DNA from: Cognatishimia maritima
GTDB taxonomy: Bacteria > Pseudomonadota > Alphaproteobacteria > Rhodobacterales > Rhodobacteraceae
Assembly: GCF_900129685.1 (NCBI RefSeq)
Contig: NZ_FQWM01000001.1
Location: 310,001 to 374,000 of the forward strand
DNA: 64,000 bases
Reading direction: 5' to 3'
Position numbers and translations under genes: made by a program. Numbering within the stretch: the first letter of the stretch is position 1; each line of letters starts with the position of its first letter. The notes below the pieces were generated by a model that saw nothing but the letters and a program-made list of their open reading frames with translations, made no database searches and had not been told where the DNA came from. Below are positions 41,655-49,810 of the stretch, piece after piece.

Positions 41655-42329
41655 TTAAAGATCAAGCGCAGTCTTTACTTGTTCCAGTGCAGCTTTCAGC
41701 AGATCTGGATTGTTTTTTGCAGCCTCAACCGCTGTCGTCAGAGTCGCTTTCTGGACCGCGTTAAGATTAGACTCTGCAATCAGTTCCGCAACTTTGTTCA
41801 TATCAAAGTTTTCAACTGTCAGCAGTTCGGCATCGGTCATCTCTGCCTCAGCGACCATATTTGCGTCGGCCTCTGCGTCAATCGCAGTTTCAGAGGTCTC
41901 TGTTGTCTCTTCTACGGCCTCAGCGGTGTCGCTTGCGACGTCTTCGGTCGCCTCGGCTGCGTCGTTGACCATATCAGCTGCAGCGCCTTCAACTTGGTTC
42001 AGGACATCGGTCGCAGTCTCAACTGCGTCATTCACCATTTCTTCGGCTTTTTCTTCGACGGCCTTCAAGGTTTCTTCGGCCTCTTTCTTGGCCTCTTCAA
42101 CCATTTCCTCGGCTTCTTCTTTCAGCGCTTCAACCGCGTCCTCAGCCGTCTCAATTGCGTCTTCGCTGGCTTCTTCAACCGCCTCAACGGCTTCGACCGC
42201 TTCTTCTTCGACGGTGGTTTCGGCAGGCACAACAGGCTCTGCCATCTCTGCTTCTTCTTTGCCGCCAAAGGCGAAAATACCGACAGCAATCACAACCACT
42301 GCAAGCGCAACCCAAATCAAATTTTTCAT
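41655..42329 (-). CDS. Acidic, low-complexity coiled-coil membrane-anchored protein
   Basis: About 224 residues. One N-terminal transmembrane helix (NLIWVALAVVVIAVGIFAFGG), then a long Glu/Ala/Val-rich region (residues about 25-150) in irregular heptad-like repeats (EEAEEMVEEAKKEAEETLK), and a C-terminal helical domain LNAVQKATLTTAVEAAKNNPDLLKAALEQ (residues 192-220). It should form an extended periplasmic rod. The ATG at 42329 is 7 nt after GGGAG; the ATG at 42335 overlaps that site. Function unknown; a dedicated terminator follows. Confidence 0.75.
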   Translation of the reverse strand: MKNLIWVALAVVVIAVGIFAFGGKEEAEMAEPVVPAETTVEEEAVEAVEAVEEASEDAIETAEDAVEALKEEAEEMVEEAKKEAEETLKAVEEKAEEMVNDAVETATDVLNQVEGAAADMVNDAAEATEDVASDTAEAVEETTETSETAIDAEADANMVAEAEMTDAELLTVENFDMNKVAELIAESNLNAVQKATLTTAVEAAKNNPDLLKAALEQVKTALDL

Positions 42330-42527
42330 GGACATACTCCCAAGTCCTTCTGGTCACCGGATTCTGGTGACCCTTAACTATATCTCATCAATTGACGCTG
42401 ATCTGCGGAAACAACAAGCGGAAAGTCTGCCAAATTGGCGCAGAACCGCCGATTAACCGCTTGAACCGGCACAGTCTCGCATATAGGTTCCATCCTCAAA
42501 TCTGCTAATTATTGAAGGAAGAAAACC

Positions 42528-43073
42528 ATAGCCCGCAGACCGCACAACGCGCCTCCAACGCGCGAAACTGGCCCTCGAATCAATGATCGCATCCGTGCCT
42601 CCGAAATCCGCCTGATTGGCGCAGATGGGGAAAACGTAGGCGTGGTTCACCCGGCAAAAGCCATGCAGATGGCCGCTGACGCTGAACTTGATCTGGTCGA
42701 AATCTCGCCCAATGCCAACCCGCCCGTCTGCAAGATCATGGACTATGGTAAGTTCAAGTACGAACAGCAGAAACGCGAATCCGAGGCGCGGAAAAAACAG
42801 ACCACGATTCAAGTGAAAGAGGTCAAATTCCGCCCGAACACCGACACGCATGACTATGAAGTCAAAATGCGCAACGTGGTGAAGTTCTTGGAAAAAGGCG
42901 ACAAGGTCAAAGTGACCCTGCGCTTCCGTGGCCGTGAAATGGCGCACCAGAACCTGGGTCGCGAATTGCTAGAGAGAGTGGCCGAGGACACCAAAGAACT
43001 TGGTAAAGTCGAAAACTGGCCGAAAATGGAAGGCCGCCAGATGATCATGCTGATAGGTCCGCTTCCGAAGTAA
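42528..43073 (+). CDS. infC: Translation initiation factor IF-3 with ATA start codon
   Basis: A 181-residue IF-3, which binds the 30S subunit and checks start codons. The N-terminal domain begins [21 protein letters not shown] and [16 protein letters not shown]; the linker and C-terminal domain follow ([18 protein letters not shown]-like [40 protein letters not shown]). The reading frame has a TGA at 42513-42515, then AGGAAG, then ATA at 42528 with no ATG, GTG or TTG in between. The first standard start is GTG at 42642, which would delete the N-terminal domain. Rare start codons in infC permit autoregulation by IF-3, as known for AUU in E. coli. Confidence 0.93.
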   Translation: MARRPHNAPPTRETGPRINDRIRASEIRLIGADGENVGVVHPAKAMQMAADAELDLVEISPNANPPVCKIMDYGKFKYEQQKRESEARKKQTTIQVKEVKFRPNTDTHDYEVKMRNVVKFLEKGDKVKVTLRFRGREMAHQNLGRELLERVAEDTKELGKVENWPKMEGRQMIMLIGPLPK

Positions 43074-43094
43074 GCGCTGCTTTTAGACGATTTG

Positions 43095-43121
43095 AAAACC
43101 CGGCCATGTGCCGGGTTTTTT
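43095..43121 (+). terminator. Terminator after infC
   Basis: AAAACCCGG (43095-43103) pairs with CCGGGTTTT (43111-43119), 7-nt loop, followed by more T. Confidence 0.87.
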
Positions 43122-43234
43122 GATATGTGATCCCCAATCTTGACGAGATTGTTGAGCTTACTCGCATTTAGAGAATTATCGCCTGAGATGCTCGGAGCTC
43201 TTGCTAATTCGCATGTCGCCATTGCCCGAGACTC

Positions 43235-43630
43235 TTAAGGAAAAACCCTGCCGCGACTCTCTGGCATACCCATTTCAATCCAGCGTTCGATCAGGGCAAT
43301 CTGATCTTCTGACAGGGCGCGGCTTAGGAAGGGCATGCGCGGCGCAATTTCCCCACGTAATCTGCGTATCAAGATGCTCGCTTTCGGGTCTCCCTTCTTC
43401 AAAACAACCCCCTGTGCGCTCCCTCTCATCAGAGCGGCGTAGTCATCAAGTCGCAACCCCTTGGTCGCACCGGACACCGCCGAGTGGCACATAACGCAGC
43501 GCTCCTGAAAAATCGCACTGACATCGCCCCACACCGGTGCGGCAATTTCCTCTGCCACTGTCGTAAGCGGCGCAGATACCAGAGCAATCACAGCGAGTGC
43601 AGATTTCAAAGTTATGCGCTTGCCTGCCAC
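43235..43630 (-). CDS. Exported c-type cytochrome-like protein
   Basis: About 131 residues. A signal peptide (AGKRITLKSALAVIALVSAPLTTVAEE) leads to the heme c motif Cys45-V-M-Cys48-His49 in FQERCVMCHSAV. The distal part LRRLRGEIAPRMPFLSRALSEDQIALIERWIEMG contains the Met likely to be the sixth heme ligand and resembles small cytochromes of the planctomycete-type cytochrome c domain (residues about 90-124). The start is a GTG at 43630 with GGGGGAG 5 nt upstream; this restores a normal signal peptide. Redox partner unknown. Confidence 0.77.
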   Translation of the reverse strand: MAGKRITLKSALAVIALVSAPLTTVAEEIAAPVWGDVSAIFQERCVMCHSAVSGATKGLRLDDYAALMRGSAQGVVLKKGDPKASILIRRLRGEIAPRMPFLSRALSEDQIALIERWIEMGMPESRGRVFP

Positions 43631-43781
43631 CTTCGCTCCCCCTGTCGAGCTTCCCAAATCGATTACGAACGATAGCTGATCCATCAATCATGAGCGAAGA
43701 ATTTCTGATCAGATTTTATGTTATGATGAAACTGACGACTCAAGCATACCGCTTGAAGTTGTCAAACAAAGGGAGGTGAAA

Positions 43782-44360
43782 ATGAAGAATCTGCTAGTTA
43801 CGGCGATGTTTTGCGCCATTTTCCCGATTTCTGTTTTGGCCGAAGATGTTGACTTGGATGAAATGCGCGCCAGCGTCGAGAAATACAAAGACATCAATGT
43901 CGCTTTGGCCGACGGCTATATTACGCCCGACAATCACTGCGTTTCGGCGGAAGGCGAAGGTCTTCCTGCCGAACTTGGCGGCATGGGTATTCACTATATC
44001 CATCCCGCGATGTTGAAGATTACGGGCACCGACCCGCGTGTAGATGGCGAGTCGACCTACACCGATTGGTCGCAACCTTCGGTCCTGATCTACGAGCCGC
44101 AAGCTGACGGTTCATTAGAACTGGTCGCTGTCGAGAACCTCGTGTTTGAGGCGGCATGGGAAGCCGCCGGTATGGGCGAGCCACCCGTCTTGAATGGGCG
44201 GACCTGGGACCATATGGCGGATGACCCGGCGACAGAAGGCGATGAAGCGCATGGGTTTATGCCGCACTACGACCAACACGTTTGGCTGTTCCGTGAAAAT
44301 CCTTTGGGCGTTTTGATGCCGTTCAACCCGAATGTCACCTGTGAACACGCGATGCACTAA
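43782..44360 (+). CDS. Secreted protein of unknown function (192 aa)
   Basis: A signal peptide (MKNLLVTAMFCAIFPISVLA, cleavage near residue 20) precedes a soluble domain with conserved-looking blocks: KYKDINVALADGYI (35-48), Cys53, GGMGIHYIHPAMLK (67-79), PSVLIYEPQADGSLELVAVE (99-118) and a His/Cys-rich end (PHYDQHVWLFRENP, FNPNVTCEHAMH). Several His (71, 74, 162, 166, 189) could bind a metal, but that is only a possibility. GGGAGG lies 5 nt before the ATG at 43782. I recall homologous hypothetical proteins in many bacteria; no function is known to me. Confidence 0.75.
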   Translation: MKNLLVTAMFCAIFPISVLAEDVDLDEMRASVEKYKDINVALADGYITPDNHCVSAEGEGLPAELGGMGIHYIHPAMLKITGTDPRVDGESTYTDWSQPSVLIYEPQADGSLELVAVENLVFEAAWEAAGMGEPPVLNGRTWDHMADDPATEGDEAHGFMPHYDQHVWLFRENPLGVLMPFNPNVTCEHAMH

Positions 44361-44387
44361 CAGGTATCTCTGAAAATTTAGACCACC

Positions 44388-44418
44388 CGAGGCGCCTTTT
44401 TGGCGCCTCGATCTCTTT
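44388..44418 (+). terminator. Hairpin after the 43782 gene
   Basis: CGAGGCGCC (44388-44396) with GGCGCCTCG (44402-44410), 5-nt loop, followed by ATCTCTTT. The T tract is weak. Confidence 0.65.
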
Positions 44419-44443
44419 AAACGTCAATTTGCCAAAAACGGCG

Positions 44444-44827
44444 TCAATAGGTGTCGATCTGCGGCGCCTGACAGGTGATCTCATAGTAAGGCGCTTTGTC
44501 CTTCACAAAAATATGCCGCCCCATGGTCAGGTCGCTTGAATCATCAAGACACCCTGCCCCGACAGACATGTGGTCTTCTTTCAACATGCGGTAAAACAGG
44601 CTTGAGCCGCATTTCGCGCAGAACCCGCGCTCTGCCCAGTCAGAGGATTTGTACCAAGTCAGCCCTTCATCACTGACAAAGGTGAAATCATCTTTTGAGG
44701 CCGTTGTAGAGGCCCAGAAATGCCCGCTTGTGCGGCGACATTGGCCGCAATGGCAGGCGGTCACGGTTGACCTCAGATTTTTCACCTCAAAACGTACAGA
44801 ACCGCATTCACATTGCCCGCTGTGCAT
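44444..44827 (-). CDS. GFA/CENP-V-family zinc protein
   Basis: A 127-residue protein of the glutathione-dependent formaldehyde-activating (GFA) family. Zinc cysteines appear as Cys6-Cys8 (GQCECGSVRF), Cys25-Cys27-Cys30 (TACHCGQCRRTSG) and the FCAKCGSSLF pair. Family members bind glutathione or other thiol adducts; most, including probably this one, have no proven formaldehyde role. Divergent from the ArsR operon, with which it may share the operator region. Confidence 0.88.
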   Translation of the reverse strand: MHSGQCECGSVRFEVKNLRSTVTACHCGQCRRTSGHFWASTTASKDDFTFVSDEGLTWYKSSDWAERGFCAKCGSSLFYRMLKEDHMSVGAGCLDDSSDLTMGRHIFVKDKAPYYEITCQAPQIDTY

Positions 44828-44912
44828 GGTCAGCCCCTCCCCTAATCTGCAGATCGAACTTCCCTCGAAAACAACGCAACCTCAAGGAGAATTTTCGGAT
44901 GCTCCACTTTCA

Positions 44913-44968
44913 TTCACCCTTTTGGTTGACTGAATGCGACTCACATGTTATTCACCCATATGGTTGAA
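44913..44968 (+). promoter_or_regulatory. arsR promoter with two palindromic operators
   Basis: TTCACCC-TTTT-GGTTGAC (44913-44930) and TTCACCC-ATAT-GGTTGAA (44951-44968) are near-identical imperfect palindromes 38 bp apart. A -35 TTGACT (44926-44931) lies at the right arm of the first and, after 17 bp, a -10 TATTCA (44949-44954) overlaps the second. The predicted transcription start falls on the ATG at 44960. Binding by the encoded ArsR protein would block RNA polymerase. Confidence 0.6.
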
Positions 44969-45310
44969 CGAAAGGATCAGACCCAGCTCACAGAAATCAT
45001 GAAGGCCGCCAGCGACCCGACACGTCGCGCCCTGCTGACGCTGCTCGCACAGCATGGACCTAGCCGTGTCACCGCCTTGGCCACGCATTTCGACATGAGC
45101 CTCAATTCCGTCTCCAAACACATCAAGGTGCTGGAGAAGGCCGGGCTTGTTGTGCGCCGCACCGAATGGCGCGAGCACATCATCGAAGTGCAGATGGAGC
45201 CCCTGCGCCTCATCGACATGTGGTTTGACGAGTTGCGTTCGATCTGGGCCATGCGCCTTGAAGCGCTGGATCAAATTTTGACAATGGAGACTGCCAATGA
45301 CGACGACTGA
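44960..45310 (+). CDS. ArsR-family transcriptional regulator
   Basis: A 116-residue winged-helix repressor: DPTRRALLTLLAQHGPSRVTAL, helix-turn-helix THFDMSLNSVSKHIKVLEKAGLV, wing RRTEWREHIIEV. It lacks the metal-binding CxC of arsenic sensors and belongs to the type paired with AHSA1/SRPBCC genes. I start at ATG 44960 (MVERK) because the predicted -10 places the transcript start there, giving a leaderless mRNA; ATG at 44945 would lie inside the promoter. It overlaps the next gene. Confidence 0.88.
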   Translation: MVERKDQTQLTEIMKAASDPTRRALLTLLAQHGPSRVTALATHFDMSLNSVSKHIKVLEKAGLVVRRTEWREHIIEVQMEPLRLIDMWFDELRSIWAMRLEALDQILTMETANDDD

Positions 45311-45740
45311 CATCAGAACCGACCTGAGCCTTTCGGTGGACCGCGTGATCGCTGCTGCCCCTGAGAAAGTATTCAATGCCTGGCTGAACCCAGAGATGCT
45401 GGCAAAGTTCATGCGCCCTGGCCCGGACATGGGTGCGCCGGACGTAAAAAACGATGCCCGCGAAGGTGGTGGCTTTGAAATCATTATGAAGGCCGGAGAT
45501 CAGGATCTCCCCCATCGCGGCACCTACAAAAAAATCGATCCGCACAGCCAGATTGTATTCACTTGGGAAAGCGCCTTTTCACCTTCGGAATCCGAAGTCA
45601 CGCTGGACATCCGGCCAGAAGGCGACGGCAGCCATATCACGCTGACCCACGTGACCTTCTATGACGAAGAGAAGCGCGACAACCATCAGGGCGGCTGGAC
45701 ACAGATCCTGGCAACGCTTGACGAAACACTAACGGCCTAA
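45297..45740 (+). CDS. SRPBCC/AHSA1-domain protein
   Basis: A 147-residue Aha1-C-terminal-like helix-grip protein: LSVDRVIAAAPEKVFNAWLNPEMLAKFMRPGP, quoted by its position 11-42, then EGGGFEIIMK-like REGGGFEIIMKAG, HRGTYKKIDPHSQIVFTWES and GGWTQILATLDETL. Proteins of this type are commonly encoded behind an ArsR regulator, as here (14-nt overlap), and may bind the inducing ligand. Ligand unknown. Confidence 0.88.
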   Translation: MTTTDIRTDLSLSVDRVIAAAPEKVFNAWLNPEMLAKFMRPGPDMGAPDVKNDAREGGGFEIIMKAGDQDLPHRGTYKKIDPHSQIVFTWESAFSPSESEVTLDIRPEGDGSHITLTHVTFYDEEKRDNHQGGWTQILATLDETLTA

Positions 45741-45761
45741 CCCAGCACCGGAGGGACAATC

Positions 45762-46142
45762 ATGGAAACCGAAGCACTGAATTGGACAGCCGTTCTGGTC
45801 GGCACGGTCGCAGCTTTTATCGCGGGTTGGGTTTATTACAGCGTCAAACCGATCCGCGTCACTTGGGCCGAGGGCTCTCGTATCAGCAGCGAACCACCAG
45901 AGCGCATGCCGATGATGGCCATGGTTCTGCAAGTTGTCGGCCTGTTTCTGCTGGCACTTGTGGTTGGCGTAACGGCACAGACCAGCGCTTTGTTCACGGC
46001 AATCTTTGCCATTCTGGCAACATCCGCGATGGTGATGGCGCAAGACGCGTTTTCGCAGAAAACCACAGCCGCAATTGTGCTGGATGGCGTTTACGTGGTG
46101 CTGGCCGGGGCGATTATGATTGTCTGTCAGGGCATTTTCTAA
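45762..46142 (+). CDS. DUF1761-family membrane protein
   Basis: A 126-residue protein with four hydrophobic helices (about 7-26, 48-68, 72-92, 103-124). The N-terminal LNWTAVLVGTVAAFIAGWVYYS fits DUF1761. A GGAGGG site lies ahead of the ATG. It is the last gene of the ArsR-AHSA1-DUF1761 operon and is followed by a terminator. Role unknown; context suggests export or membrane protection tied to the ArsR ligand. Confidence 0.83.
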   Translation: METEALNWTAVLVGTVAAFIAGWVYYSVKPIRVTWAEGSRISSEPPERMPMMAMVLQVVGLFLLALVVGVTAQTSALFTAIFAILATSAMVMAQDAFSQKTTAAIVLDGVYVVLAGAIMIVCQGIF

Positions 46143-46163
46143 GACTTAGCGATAACCGGTATC

Positions 46164-46196
46164 AAAGCCCGCCCTAATCGACGGGCTTTTTCTTTG
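46164..46196 (+). terminator. Terminator of the ArsR operon
   Basis: AAAGCCCG (46164-46171) with CGGGCTTT (46182-46189), 10-nt loop, then TTTTCTTT. Confidence 0.85.
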
Positions 46197-46251
46197 ACCA
46201 GCGCTGCAAACCCTCTGGAACCGATCCGCCAACCGGTGTAATCGGCAAGGC

Positions 46252-47292
46252 ATGACCCAAAGCCTGACGATTGCCCGCCCCGACGATTGGCACCTGCACC
46301 TGCGCGATGGCGCTATGTTGCAAGCGGTGCTGCCTGAAACCGCGCGCCATTTTGCGCGTGCGATCATCATGCCAAACCTCGTGCCGCCGGTCGTGACAGG
46401 CGCGCAGGCCGCTGCTTACAAAGACCGCATTATGACCGCCCTGCCTGATGACATGTCCTTTGAACCGCTGATGGTGCTTTACCTCACCGAAGATACCGAC
46501 CCCGCCGACGTTGCTGCGGCACATGCGTCGGGTCTTGTGAAAGCGGTAAAGCTTTACCCGGCTGGCGCGACCACAAACTCTGCGTCCGGCGTGCAGAACT
46601 TTGACAAGGTCCGCCCGGTGCTGGAAACCATGGCCGAAATTGGCCTGCCACTGTGTGTGCATGGCGAAGTCACCAACCACGATGTTGACATCTTTGATCG
46701 CGAAGCAGTGTTCATTGACCGTGTGCTGGATCCAATTCGCAAAGCAACGCCCGAACTGCGTGTTGTGATGGAACACATCACCACCAAAGACGGCGTCGAT
46801 TACGCGAAATCGGGCGGCGACAACTTGGGCGCAACGATCACGACGCACCACTTGATCATCAACCGCAACCACATCCTCGCCGGTGGGATCAAACCGCATT
46901 ACTACTGCCTGCCAGTTGCAAAACGCGAACAGCACCGTCTGGCTTTGCGAGAGGCCGCCACCTCGGGCGACAAGACCTTCTTCCTTGGCACAGACTCTGC
47001 GCCTCATACGGACGCCAACAAACTGCTGCCCTGCGGCTGCGCCGGTTGCTTTACGGCGACAAACACGATGGCGCTGCTGGCACATGTCTTTGAGGAAGAC
47101 GGCGCGCTCGACAAACTCGAAGGGTTTGCCTCCAAACACGGCCCGGCCTTCTACGGCCTGCCTGTGAATGAAGACACGATCACCCTGACCAAAAACGAGA
47201 CCGCAACTGTCTTTCCAGAGAAAATCGAAAGCGGAGACGGCCCCGTTACCGTCTTTGATCCAGGCTTTCCCGTCTTTTGGGATGTGACCTGA
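46252..47292 (+). CDS. pyrC: Dihydroorotase (class II)
   Basis: A 346-residue zinc amidohydrolase of pyrimidine synthesis. Metal ligands are seen in [10 protein letters not shown], the carboxylated Lys in [15 protein letters not shown], His in [24 protein letters not shown], and the Asp in [10 protein letters not shown]. The short E. coli-like class II form. Downstream pyrE is in the same direction with a 69-nt gap. Confidence 0.95.
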   Translation: MTQSLTIARPDDWHLHLRDGAMLQAVLPETARHFARAIIMPNLVPPVVTGAQAAAYKDRIMTALPDDMSFEPLMVLYLTEDTDPADVAAAHASGLVKAVKLYPAGATTNSASGVQNFDKVRPVLETMAEIGLPLCVHGEVTNHDVDIFDREAVFIDRVLDPIRKATPELRVVMEHITTKDGVDYAKSGGDNLGATITTHHLIINRNHILAGGIKPHYYCLPVAKREQHRLALREAATSGDKTFFLGTDSAPHTDANKLLPCGCAGCFTATNTMALLAHVFEEDGALDKLEGFASKHGPAFYGLPVNEDTITLTKNETATVFPEKIESGDGPVTVFDPGFPVFWDVT

Positions 47293-47361
47293 GCCCTTTC
47301 ATCTTTCCCAAAATACTCAAACATCAACGCTGCCACGCCCACACCGCCAAAGGAACGCACC

Positions 47362-48042
47362 ATGATCCCGACCAGCTACCCCACAAAAGAAGAAATCGCC
47401 CGTTTGACCGCGCGCATGCTGCTGGAGATCAAGGCCGTCAACTTCAACACCAAAGAGCCATTCATTCTGGCCTCTGGCCTGCCAAGCCCGTCATATATCG
47501 ACTGCCGCAAGCTGATCTCCTATCCGCGTATCCGCAGTACGTTGATGGATTTTATGACCGTGACTGTGATGCGCAACGCAGGCTTTGAAGCCTTTGACAA
47601 TATCGCGGGTGGCGAAACAGCGGGCATTCCATTCGCGGCATTGGTGGCCGAACGTATGGCCCTGCCCATGACCTATGTGCGCAAAAAGCCAAAGGGGTAT
47701 GGCCGCAATGCGCGGATTGAGGGCGACATGAGTGAAGGCCAGCGTGTCCTGCTGGTGGAAGACCTGACCACCGATGGCGGCTCCAAACTGTCCTTTGTGG
47801 ATGCAATCCGCGAAACCGGCGCGACCTGTGGCCATACGGCAGTGATTTTTTACTACGACATCTTCCCCGAAACGACCAAAACACTGGGCGATCATGGGGT
47901 TGAACTGCACTACCTCTGCACTTGGTGGGATGTTCTGGCCGAAGCCCGCGCTCAGGAAGCCTTTGATGCCGAAACCTTAAACGAGGTTGAAACCTTCCTG
48001 AACGATCCGCGCGCGTGGCAAGAAGCCAATAAGCAAGATTAA
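47362..48042 (+). CDS. pyrE: Orotate phosphoribosyltransferase
   Basis: A 226-residue PRTase that makes OMP from orotate and PRPP. The PRPP motif is [15 protein letters not shown]; substrate segments include [20 protein letters not shown] and [20 protein letters not shown] ribosome site AAAGGA precedes the ATG. It probably forms an operon with pyrC. The stop is 4 nt before a DnaA-box-like sequence. Confidence 0.95.
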   Translation: MIPTSYPTKEEIARLTARMLLEIKAVNFNTKEPFILASGLPSPSYIDCRKLISYPRIRSTLMDFMTVTVMRNAGFEAFDNIAGGETAGIPFAALVAERMALPMTYVRKKPKGYGRNARIEGDMSEGQRVLLVEDLTTDGGSKLSFVDAIRETGATCGHTAVIFYYDIFPETTKTLGDHGVELHYLCTWWDVLAEARAQEAFDAETLNEVETFLNDPRAWQEANKQD

Positions 48043-48045
48043 AGC

Positions 48046-48209
48046 TGTGGATAGCTTGTGCACAACTTGGCGGTTCGATTGATTCGAATCGCCGAGTATG
48101 TGATACATCTGGCCCAAGCAGACCAAATGACTACCAAATATAGACAAAGATTACCGTTGCTCTACCAAGCAGCGGATCAGTCCACAGATTCGTCCTCGGG
48201 TTATTCACA
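48046..48209. promoter_or_regulatory. Possible DnaA boxes upstream of dnaB
   Basis: TTATTCACA at 48201-48209 fits the consensus TTWTNCACA exactly. TGTGGATAG at 48046-48054 is one base from the reverse consensus, and TTGTGCACA at 48056-48064 is one base away. They lie in the 268-bp gap before dnaB, which otherwise holds a strong inverted repeat and no gene. Confidence 0.4.
48066..48096. repeat. Strong inverted repeat between pyrE and dnaB
   Basis: A 13-pair stem (48066-48078 with 48084-48096, two G-T pairs) closes a 5-nt loop. There is no T run after it. It resembles a tRNA T-arm superficially but no tRNA surrounds it. Confidence 0.65.
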
Positions 48210-48310
48210 GAGATTTCCAGATTTGAGGACGCCCAAAAACCCGCTATCAAAGCCTCGTTGGGGGCACGCGGATAAAACAAGACCCGCGCAAAAAAAATCC
48301 GGGGAGCAGT

Positions 48311-49810
48311 ATGAACGAGCTAGCAACGATAAAATCCGGTGTCCCCGAGGCCATCAATGGTGGACAGGCGCAAGACGGCGATCCAATGCCGCACTCCATC
48401 GAAGCCGAACAGCAGCTTCTGGGTGCGATCCTAACCAATAACGATATCTACGATCGTGTGGCGTCTGTTATTAACGCGTCGCATTTCTATGATCCGGTCC
48501 ATGCCCGGATTTACGAAGTCGCCGCCGCGCGTATCGCAAAGAACAATCTGGCGTCGCCAGTGACCCTCAAGGCGTTCTTGGAAGACGACGAAGGTCTGAA
48601 AGAACTTGGCGGTCCCGCTTACTTGGCACGGCTGGCCGCCTCTGCGATCTCTGCCTACGCGGCCAAAGACTATGCCCAGATGATCTATGATATGGCCATT
48701 CGCCGGGAACTGATCGGGTTGGGACACGATATTTCCAGCCGCGCGCAGACCATGGATGTGGCCGAGGAACCACGCGAGCAAATCGTACAGGCAGAACAGG
48801 CACTTTATAAACTGTCTGAGCAGGGCAAGACCGACAGTGGTTTCGTCTCTTTCTTGAAAGCGGTGACACAAGCGGTAAATACGGCCAACGCAGCCTACCA
48901 ACGCGATGGCGGTCTTGCCGGCGTTTCCACGGGGTTGATCGATCTGGACAAGAAACTGGGTGGTTTACACCCGTCCGATTTGCTCATCCTCGCGGGACGC
49001 CCTTCGATGGGGAAAACCTCGCTCGCAACCAACATCGCTTTTAACGTCGCCAAGGCCTACAAGAAGGGCATTCGTCCGGATGGGACCGAAGGGACCATTC
49101 AAGGTGGTGTGGTCGGGTTTTATTCACTTGAGATGAGTTCTGAGCAGCTTGCCGCGCGTATTCTGTCCGAGGCGTCCGAAGTGCCCTCGGAACAGATCCG
49201 CCGCGGCGACATGACCGAACAAGAGTTCCGTCGTTTCGTCGATGCCGCAAAAGCGCTAGAGGCCTGCCCGCTTTATATCGATGACACGCCAGCGCTACCG
49301 ATTGCGCAGTTGGCAGCGCGCGCGCGCCGCCTCAAGCGCACGCATGGTCTGGACCTGTTGATCATCGACTATTTGCAGCTCTGCCGCGGCACAGCGGACA
49401 ACCGGGTGCAAGAGATCGGTGAGATCTCCATGGGGATGAAAGCCATCGCCAAAGAGTTGAACATCCCGGTGATCGCACTGTCCCAGCTGTCTCGTGGCGT
49501 CGAAAGCCGCGACGACAAACGCCCGCAACTGTCTGACCTGCGGGAATCAGGATCGATCGAACAGGATGCTGACGTTGTGATGTTCGTCTTCCGCGAAGAA
49601 TACTACAAAGAGCGTGAAAAACCCGGTGAACATGATCTAGAGAGAATGGCTGCCTGGCAGGAAGAGATGGAACGCCTGCACGCCAAGGCCGAAGTCATCA
49701 TCGGCAAACAGCGCCACGGCCCGATTGGCACCGTCGACCTGAGCTTTGAAAGCCGCTTCACCCGCTTTGGCAACTTGGTGAAACCTTGGCAGCAAGAACC
49801 GGAGTATTAA
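48311..49810 (+). CDS. dnaB: Replicative DNA helicase
   Basis: A 499-residue DnaB. The N-terminal domain (HSIEAEQQLLGAILTNNDIYDRV) binds primase; the RecA-like motor has Walker A LAGRPSMGKTSLATN, Walker B GLDLLIIDYLQL, the DnaB signature SQLSRGVESRDDKRPQLSDLRESGSIEQDAD (spanning about residues 400-430) and a C-terminal GKQRHGPIGTVDLSFES. GGGGAG lies 4 nt before the ATG. Its stop TAATG overlaps the start of the sulfotransferase gene. Confidence 0.96.
   Translation: MNELATIKSGVPEAINGGQAQDGDPMPHSIEAEQQLLGAILTNNDIYDRVASVINASHFYDPVHARIYEVAAARIAKNNLASPVTLKAFLEDDEGLKELGGPAYLARLAASAISAYAAKDYAQMIYDMAIRRELIGLGHDISSRAQTMDVAEEPREQIVQAEQALYKLSEQGKTDSGFVSFLKAVTQAVNTANAAYQRDGGLAGVSTGLIDLDKKLGGLHPSDLLILAGRPSMGKTSLATNIAFNVAKAYKKGIRPDGTEGTIQGGVVGFYSLEMSSEQLAARILSEASEVPSEQIRRGDMTEQEFRRFVDAAKALEACPLYIDDTPALPIAQLAARARRLKRTHGLDLLIIDYLQLCRGTADNRVQEIGEISMGMKAIAKELNIPVIALSQLSRGVESRDDKRPQLSDLRESGSIEQDADVVMFVFREEYYKEREKPGEHDLERMAAWQEEMERLHAKAEVIIGKQRHGPIGTVDLSFESRFTRFGNLVKPWQQEPEY

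Noticed and set aside
42642-43073. infC starting at GTG 42642
   Set aside because: Would delete the conserved IF-3 N-terminal domain; the ATA at 42528 has a good ribosome site.
46174-47139. 321-codon open frame on the minus strand
   Set aside because: Antisense to pyrC; no ribosome site or family match.
48066-48096. T-arm-like sequence (GGTTCGATT context) hinting at a tRNA
   Set aside because: No acceptor, D or anticodon arms can be built around it; it is a simple inverted repeat.
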